A DNA stretch of 37,459 nt from Thermodesulfobacteriota bacterium. GTDB taxonomy: Bacteria; Desulfobacterota; Thermodesulfobacteria; Thermodesulfobacteriales; Thermodesulfobacteriaceae. The notes beneath the pieces are model-generated. The model saw nothing but the letters and a program-made list of their open reading frames with translations. It ran no database searches and was not told the DNA's origin. Shown one piece after another: positions 33,301-37,459 of the stretch (positions are counted from its first letter, which is position 1; every line of letters starts with the position of its first letter). Location: assembly GCA_030578315.1 (NCBI GenBank), contig JAUQQL010000014.1, forward strand, positions 1-37,459. The letters run 5' to 3'. The translations under genes and the position numbers were made by a program.

Positions 33301-34085
33301 TTCTTCCTGATATTCAAAATAGTACTCCAGAATTTAAAATTCCTATAGATAAAGTAGGAATTAAAAACTTAAGATATCCCATAAAAGTTTTGGATAAAAA
33401 TAAAGGTTTACAGGCAACTATAGGAGAATTTAATATTTACGTTGACCTTCCATCTCGTTTTAAGGGAACTCATATGAGCAGGTTTGTAGAAATTTTAAAC
33501 GAATTTAAAGACGAAATCCATATAAAAAACATAAGAATTATTTTAAAAAAACTTAAAGAAAGACTTAATGCTAAGTCTGCACATTTAGAAATTTTTTTTC
33601 CTTATTTTATAGAAAAAAAAGCACCAGTTACTCATGTCTTGGGGCTGATGGAATATCAAGCTTTCCTAAAAGCTTCTTTATATTCTCAAAAAACACAAGG
33701 AGAAGACCTTATATTGGGGGTTAAGGTTCCGGTTATGACTCTCTGTCCTTGTTCTAAAAGCATAAGCAAATTTGGAGCTCATAATCAAAGAGGTTTGATC
33801 ACTATCTCGGTTAGATTTAAAAAATTTATTTGGTTAGAGGAATTAATTGAAATAGCCGAAAACAGTGCCTCTTCCCCTGTTTATCCTATTTTAAAAAGAC
33901 CAGATGAAAAATTTGTTACTGAAAAAGCCTATGAAAATCCTAAATTTGTTGAAGATGTTGCTAGATGTGTAGCTGAAAAACTTCTTCAGAAAAAGGAAAT
34001 CTTTTGGTTTTCAGTAGAAGTAGAAAATTTTGAATCTATACATGGACATAATGCCTATGCTTTTCTTGAAATTCAAAAAGACTAA
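33297..34085 (+). CDS. folE2: GTP cyclohydrolase FolE2 (type IB)
   Basis: Converts GTP to dihydroneopterin triphosphate for folate synthesis. The 262-residue COG1469 protein shows IPIDKVGIKNLRYPI near the start, HMSRFVEIL around residue 60, TLCPCSKSISKFGAHNQRG with the conserved active-site Cys and family motif, and FESIHGHNAYAFLE at the end. The CPCSK form fits bacterial FolE2 better than archaeal MptA. The TTG at 33297 overlaps the stop of the CooC-like gene (TTGA); the encoded MILPDIQNSTPEF matches the usual N-terminus. It converges with a small zinc-ribbon gene with 4 bases overlap. Confidence 0.93.
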   Translation: MILPDIQNSTPEFKIPIDKVGIKNLRYPIKVLDKNKGLQATIGEFNIYVDLPSRFKGTHMSRFVEILNEFKDEIHIKNIRIILKKLKERLNAKSAHLEIFFPYFIEKKAPVTHVLGLMEYQAFLKASLYSQKTQGEDLILGVKVPVMTLCPCSKSISKFGAHNQRGLITISVRFKKFIWLEELIEIAENSASSPVYPILKRPDEKFVTEKAYENPKFVEDVARCVAEKLLQKKEIFWFSVEVENFESIHGHNAYAFLEIQKD

Positions 34086-34288
34086 CTTTCTTGATCTGCT
34101 AGCTCTATTTCTAAATAAGATGTTCCACATTCGTAACATTTAACATCTAAAATTTTATCTATTAAGGCTACATAAAGAGTATCTGAACCGCATACTTTAC
34201 AAGCGTTTCCTAAATTTTCTTCTTCTATATTTTTTAAAATATCTTCTTTTAAGTCTTCAGGAATATCAGGATCAAAAATCACTTTCAC
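34082..34288 (-). CDS. Small zinc-ribbon protein
   Basis: The 68-residue protein has two CXXC pairs, CKVCGSDT and CYECGTSY, 24 residues apart, so probably one structural zinc. The N-terminal part is acidic and helical (DPDIPEDLKEDILKNIEEENL). No family is recognised. It starts with GTG at 34288, preceded by GGGAGG five bases upstream. The strand and the convergent 4-base overlap with folE2 are clear. Function unknown. Confidence 0.75.
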   Translation of the reverse strand: MKVIFDPDIPEDLKEDILKNIEEENLGNACKVCGSDTLYVALIDKILDVKCYECGTSYLEIELADQES

Positions 34289-34369
34289 TTTAACCTCCCA
34301 TTAAATAGTTGCTCTTTAATCTTATCAAAAAGTTTTTAATTTGTAAAGATGAGAATCTAAAAATTTTGT

Positions 34370-35974
34370 TTAAAATTTAGAAATAATTGTGTTTTTTTCA
34401 AACTCTTTTCTTTTAAAAGGATAATCGGTAAGATAGTGAGTACCTCTGGATTCTAATCTTTGCATGGCTGAAATTATTATTAGTTCAGCAACAGTGCAGA
34501 TATTTTTTAGTTCCATTGTATCTAAATCTAGATAAAATCCACTCCAGTAAGTTTCTAACTCCTTTTTAATAAACTCAATTCTATTTTTAGCAAATTGCAA
34601 CATTTTCAAATTTCGCACAATTCCCACAAAGTCCCACATAAGTTTTCTGATCCAATCCCAATTATGAGAAATAAAAACTTTTTCTTCTTTTACTTCTTTA
34701 ATCTGAAATTCCTGTAAGGGAGGAACTTTGTAAGAAGTTTCTTTTAAGGAATGCCACATTTCTTTTATTTTTATACTAGCTTGATGAGAAAAACAAATGG
34801 CTTCCAAAAGAGAATTAGAAGCCAATCTATTTGCTCCGTGAAGACCTGTACAGGCACATTCACCTATAGCAAAAAGATTGTTAATATCGGTTTGTCCCCA
34901 TTCATTGGTTAAAATACCTCCACATAAATAATGAGCTGCCGGAACTACAGGAATTGGCTGAGTCGTTATATCAATTCCATATTTTAAGCAAGTTTCGTAA
35001 ATATATGGAAATCTTCTTTTAATATAGTCAGATGGTAGTTTAGAAATGTCTAAATATACACATTCGGCTCCAGTAACTTTAAGTTCCATATCAATAGCTC
35101 TGGTAACTACATCTCTTGGAGCTAATTCTTTTCTTATAGGATCATATTTAAACATAAAAGGTTTTCCTTCAGCATTTAATAAGACAGCTCCTTCTCCTCT
35201 TAAAGCTTCAGAAATTAAAAAATTTTTAGCTTTAGGATGATATAAACAAGTAGGGTGAAATTGAATGAATTCTAAATTAGCTATTTTACAACCTACTTCG
35301 TAAGCTAAAGCTATTCCGTCTCCTGTTGCTGTATCAGGATTGCTGGTATAAATATAAACCTTTCCAGCTCCTCCTGTACACAGCGCTATCACCTTAGCTA
35401 AAAAAACGCGCTCTTTGAAATGAGTAAAATCTAAAGCATAAACTCCTACTACTCTTTTGGGAGTTCCATTTAAAGAAGAATCTTTTTCAGGAATTAATTT
35501 TAATACTAAATGATTTTCCAAAATTTGAATATTAAAATTTTCTAATACCCGTTCTATCAGCTTATTTTCTATAATTCTACCTGTATAATCTCCTATATGA
35601 AGAATTCTTTTTTTTGAATGTCCTCCTTCCAAAGTTAAGTGATATTTAGAAGGATTAACGGGATCTTTATCAAATTCAATTCCCCACTCTATTAGGTCTT
35701 TAATTCGTTCAGGAGCTGACTTAACTACTAACTCTACAATTTTTGGCTCGCACAGCCCGTCTCCTGCGGTTAAAGTATCTTTAATGTGAAATTCAAAAGA
35801 ATCTTCTTCATCTACTACACAAGCTATACCACCTTGAGCTAAAATAGTTGCAGTATCAAAAACTCGTTTTTTTGTCAAAATGATAATCTCTCCCAGATCT
35901 TTTAACTTTAAAGCCAAACTAAGCCCAGCAATACCAGAACCTATAATAAGAATATCAGTCTTAAAAACTTCCAT
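34370..35974 (-). CDS. nadB: L-aspartate oxidase
   Basis: Flavoprotein that oxidises L-aspartate to iminoaspartate, the first step of de novo NAD synthesis with NadA; under anaerobic conditions fumarate is the likely acceptor. The FAD fold is ILIIGSGIAGLSLAL (about 8-22). Active-site regions are QFHPTCLYHPKAKNFLISEALRGEG around 240-265, RDVVTRAID, and GLHGANRLASNSLLEAI near 380. Length 534 is normal, with the C-terminal helical domain containing RLESRGTHYLTDYP. It lies 23 bases after apgM on the same strand. Confidence 0.94.
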   Translation of the reverse strand: MEVFKTDILIIGSGIAGLSLALKLKDLGEIIILTKKRVFDTATILAQGGIACVVDEEDSFEFHIKDTLTAGDGLCEPKIVELVVKSAPERIKDLIEWGIEFDKDPVNPSKYHLTLEGGHSKKRILHIGDYTGRIIENKLIERVLENFNIQILENHLVLKLIPEKDSSLNGTPKRVVGVYALDFTHFKERVFLAKVIALCTGGAGKVYIYTSNPDTATGDGIALAYEVGCKIANLEFIQFHPTCLYHPKAKNFLISEALRGEGAVLLNAEGKPFMFKYDPIRKELAPRDVVTRAIDMELKVTGAECVYLDISKLPSDYIKRRFPYIYETCLKYGIDITTQPIPVVPAAHYLCGGILTNEWGQTDINNLFAIGECACTGLHGANRLASNSLLEAICFSHQASIKIKEMWHSLKETSYKVPPLQEFQIKEVKEEKVFISHNWDWIRKLMWDFVGIVRNLKMLQFAKNRIEFIKKELETYWSGFYLDLDTMELKNICTVAELIIISAMQRLESRGTHYLTDYPFKRKEFEKNTIISKF

Positions 35975-35997
35975 TCCCTAAAAAAACCTCTTTCTAA

Positions 35998-37350
35998 TTA
36001 ACTTTCTTCTAAGTTTAAAGGTTCCCTCATCAAAAAATAAGATAAAAGTTCAGGTCCACTTTTAAAAAATATAGGCGAGTTATAAGCTGTTTTTTCACAA
36101 AAATTTAAATCTTTCTTTTTTTCTCTATTTCTTACAGAATCAAAAATAGCCCAAGGAACTGGTTTGGAAGAGTGAGTCCTTATAGAAATAGGCGTTAGAT
36201 GGTCACAACAAACTAGAATTCTATATTTATCCGTTATTTCAACAATTCTTTCTAAAAAATATCTTACTACTCTCCTGTCAAACTCATTAATGGCTTTTAT
36301 TTTAAGTTCCAAAGAACCTTCATGACTTACTTCATCAGGGGCTTCCACGTGAATTACCACAAGGTCGTGTTCTTTTAAAGCTTCTATACCATAGTCTACT
36401 TTTCCTTCATAATTAGTATCTAAGTACCCAGTTGCTCCTGGAACTTCTATAAAAGTAAGACCAGCAAGAATAGCTAAACCTTTAACTAGGTCTACAGCAG
36501 AAATAACAGCTCCTTTTAATTTCCATATTTTCTCAAAAGACTCCAGCTCAGGCGTTCTTCCTTGACCCCAAGGCCAGATAGCATTTGCTGGAGGTTTGTT
36601 TTGACTTTTTCTTTTTAAATTTATAGGATGTTTTTCTAAGATTTCAATAGCTTTTATAATAAATTCCTTAAGATAAGGCTCTTCATTATAAGCTTCAAAA
36701 GCAAACCAAATATTTTTCCCAAGTAAGTCGTGAGGAGGGTAGGTAGTAAGCCCACCTGAGCCACCTCTCCAAATTAAAATATGACGATAACTTTTCCCAG
36801 GAACAATTTCAATTTTATCTGTGCCAGCATATCTATTAATACTTTCTATAAGTTCAATTGCTTCTTCAGTAGAAATATGTCCAGCGGAGTAATCTTCCAT
36901 AATAAGGTCTTTGCCTTCAAATTTAAGAGTTACTAAATTGCATCTATAAGCTACATCTTCTGGTTTTAATACCAATCCCTTGCTTGCCGCTTCAATAGGA
37001 CCTCTACCAGTATACTTCTTTTCTGGAGGATAACCTAAAAGACCCATTATGGCTACATCAGAACCAGGGTGTAGTCCAGAAGGAATAGTTTGACACCATC
37101 CAATTTCTCCCCAAGATGCTATGAAATCCATACCAGGAGTGATAGCTACTTCTAAGGGTGTTTTCCAATTAAGTTCTTTTAAAATGAAATCCCCCATTCC
37201 GTCCCCAATCAGAATAACATATTTCATTCCTTCTTCTGGAGGAGTTAAGAATTTAATTGCCCTTTTTTTTTCTTCTTTACTAAATTTTTCCAAATTCTCT
37301 TTTTTAGCTTCTTCAGTCTCAAAAGATTTAATCTTTTTTCTCCTGCCCAT
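35998..37350 (-). CDS. apgM: Cofactor-independent phosphoglycerate mutase, archaeal type (ApgM)
   Basis: Interconverts 3- and 2-phosphoglycerate. Alkaline phosphatase-superfamily features are YVILIGDGMGD (residues 44-54), GLHPGSDVAIMGLLGYPP with the nucleophilic Ser, AGHISTEEA, VHVEAPDEVSHEGS and LVCCDHLTPISIRTHSS. At 450 residues it is about 40 longer than usual ApgM because of an N-terminal Lys/Glu-rich extension before M42. The ATG at 37350 has AGGGAG at good spacing, while M42 has a purine run abutting the ATG, so the long form is favoured. It starts 12 bases after the tatC-like stop. Archaeal-type ApgM also occurs in several anaerobic bacteria. Confidence 0.92.
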   Translation of the reverse strand: MGRRKKIKSFETEEAKKENLEKFSKEEKKRAIKFLTPPEEGMKYVILIGDGMGDFILKELNWKTPLEVAITPGMDFIASWGEIGWCQTIPSGLHPGSDVAIMGLLGYPPEKKYTGRGPIEAASKGLVLKPEDVAYRCNLVTLKFEGKDLIMEDYSAGHISTEEAIELIESINRYAGTDKIEIVPGKSYRHILIWRGGSGGLTTYPPHDLLGKNIWFAFEAYNEEPYLKEFIIKAIEILEKHPINLKRKSQNKPPANAIWPWGQGRTPELESFEKIWKLKGAVISAVDLVKGLAILAGLTFIEVPGATGYLDTNYEGKVDYGIEALKEHDLVVIHVEAPDEVSHEGSLELKIKAINEFDRRVVRYFLERIVEITDKYRILVCCDHLTPISIRTHSSKPVPWAIFDSVRNREKKKDLNFCEKTAYNSPIFFKSGPELLSYFLMREPLNLEES

Positions 37351-37362
37351 TTTTACTCCCTA

Positions 37363-37459
37363 TTAAAAAAATTTAGCTAATTCAAAACTTAATTTAAAAA
37401 ATAAATAAAAAGTTAATATTAACAAGGCCTGAACAAAAAAATCCGTAGGAGAAATTAAA
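37363..37459 (-). CDS. tatC: 3' end of a probable tatC (partial)
   Basis: An open frame enters from the window edge and ends at TAA (37365-37363), giving 31 residues LISPTDFFVQALLILTFYLFFKLSFELAKFF. The pattern of SPxDxxxQ, a hydrophobic helix and a final E-containing amphipathic segment resembles the last transmembrane helix of TatC (usual form SPPDxxSQ...LLYELS). It would translocate Tat substrates such as the ferredoxin at 10641. It lies 12 bases upstream of apgM on the same strand, so the two are probably cotranscribed. Identity rests on a short tail only. Confidence 0.55.
   Translation of the reverse strand, partial: LISPTDFFVQALLILTFYLFFKLSFELAKFF

Noticed and set aside
1-37459. CRISPR arrays, IS elements, prophage genes, rRNA
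   Set aside because: No regularly spaced direct repeats, no transposase or integrase motifs and no rRNA sequence seen on either strand.

Overview
The window is a chromosome segment of a thermophilic, anaerobic sulfate-reducing bacterium with very low GC content (roughly 30% by eye). The best guess is the Thermodesulfobacteria (Thermodesulfobacterium-like). The reasons are a contiguous sat-orf-aprBA-qmoABC sulfate activation and reduction locus, strong AGA, AAA and TTA codon preference, Cys-rich zinc and iron-sulfur proteins, a CooC-like maturation ATPase, an archaeal-type phosphoglycerate mutase and a stand-alone archaeal-type riboflavin reductase. The genus is an inference; no rRNA is present. 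Nothing looks like a prophage, IS element or CRISPR array, and no gene-free stretch exceeds 300 bases.

Region 1 (1-11835, all + strand) is the sulfate-respiration block. A very T-rich leader precedes sat, a small conserved-looking unknown gene, aprB and aprA. A perfect rho-independent terminator and a second, differently built 22-bp inverted repeat separate these from qmoABC. Directly after qmoC come three genes for a membrane electron-transfer module: an NrfD/DsrP-type membrane protein, a Tat-exported four-cluster ferredoxin of DsrO/NrfC type, and a membrane-anchored triheme c7/c3-like cytochrome. Sat activates sulfate to APS, AprBA reduces APS to sulfite, and Qmo links the menaquinone pool to AprBA. 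The three-gene module plausibly exchanges electrons between periplasmic cytochromes and the quinone pool.

Region 2 (11850-17502) holds mostly minus-strand accessory genes: a stand-alone RibD-type reductase, a CDP-alcohol phosphatidyltransferase, a CXXCH lipoprotein with NQT repeats, and a TudS-like DUF523/DUF1722 protein. A divergent radical SAM protein follows, then an unusually long YeiH-type putative sulfate exporter with a coiled-coil insert and a previously untracked 54-residue membrane protein downstream.

Region 3 (17703-22535) is a YbhGFSR-like efflux operon: a membrane fusion protein, a double-ATPase ABC protein and two ABC-2 permeases. Region 4 (22612-29027) is a compact type IV pilus operon with a PilY1-like tip protein carrying a vWA domain and Ca2+ loops, followed by four minor pseudopilins. 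The encoded proteins are rich in cysteine and in N-X-S/T sequons.

Region 5 (29053-34085) is a run of housekeeping genes: rnhA, ubiX, tRNA-Met(CAT) with a good promoter, nif3-like, cdsZ-like, tsaC, a CooC-like ATPase with an apparent non-AUG start, and folE2. Region 6 (34082-37459, minus strand) has a small zinc-ribbon protein, nadB, apgM and the last 31 codons of a probable tatC cut by the window edge.

The most unusual items are the unknown gene inside sat-aprBA, the NrfD/ferredoxin/c7 module linked to qmo, the inverted repeat before qmoA, the long YeiH-like protein with its small partner, the sequon-rich surface proteins, and the CooC start codon.
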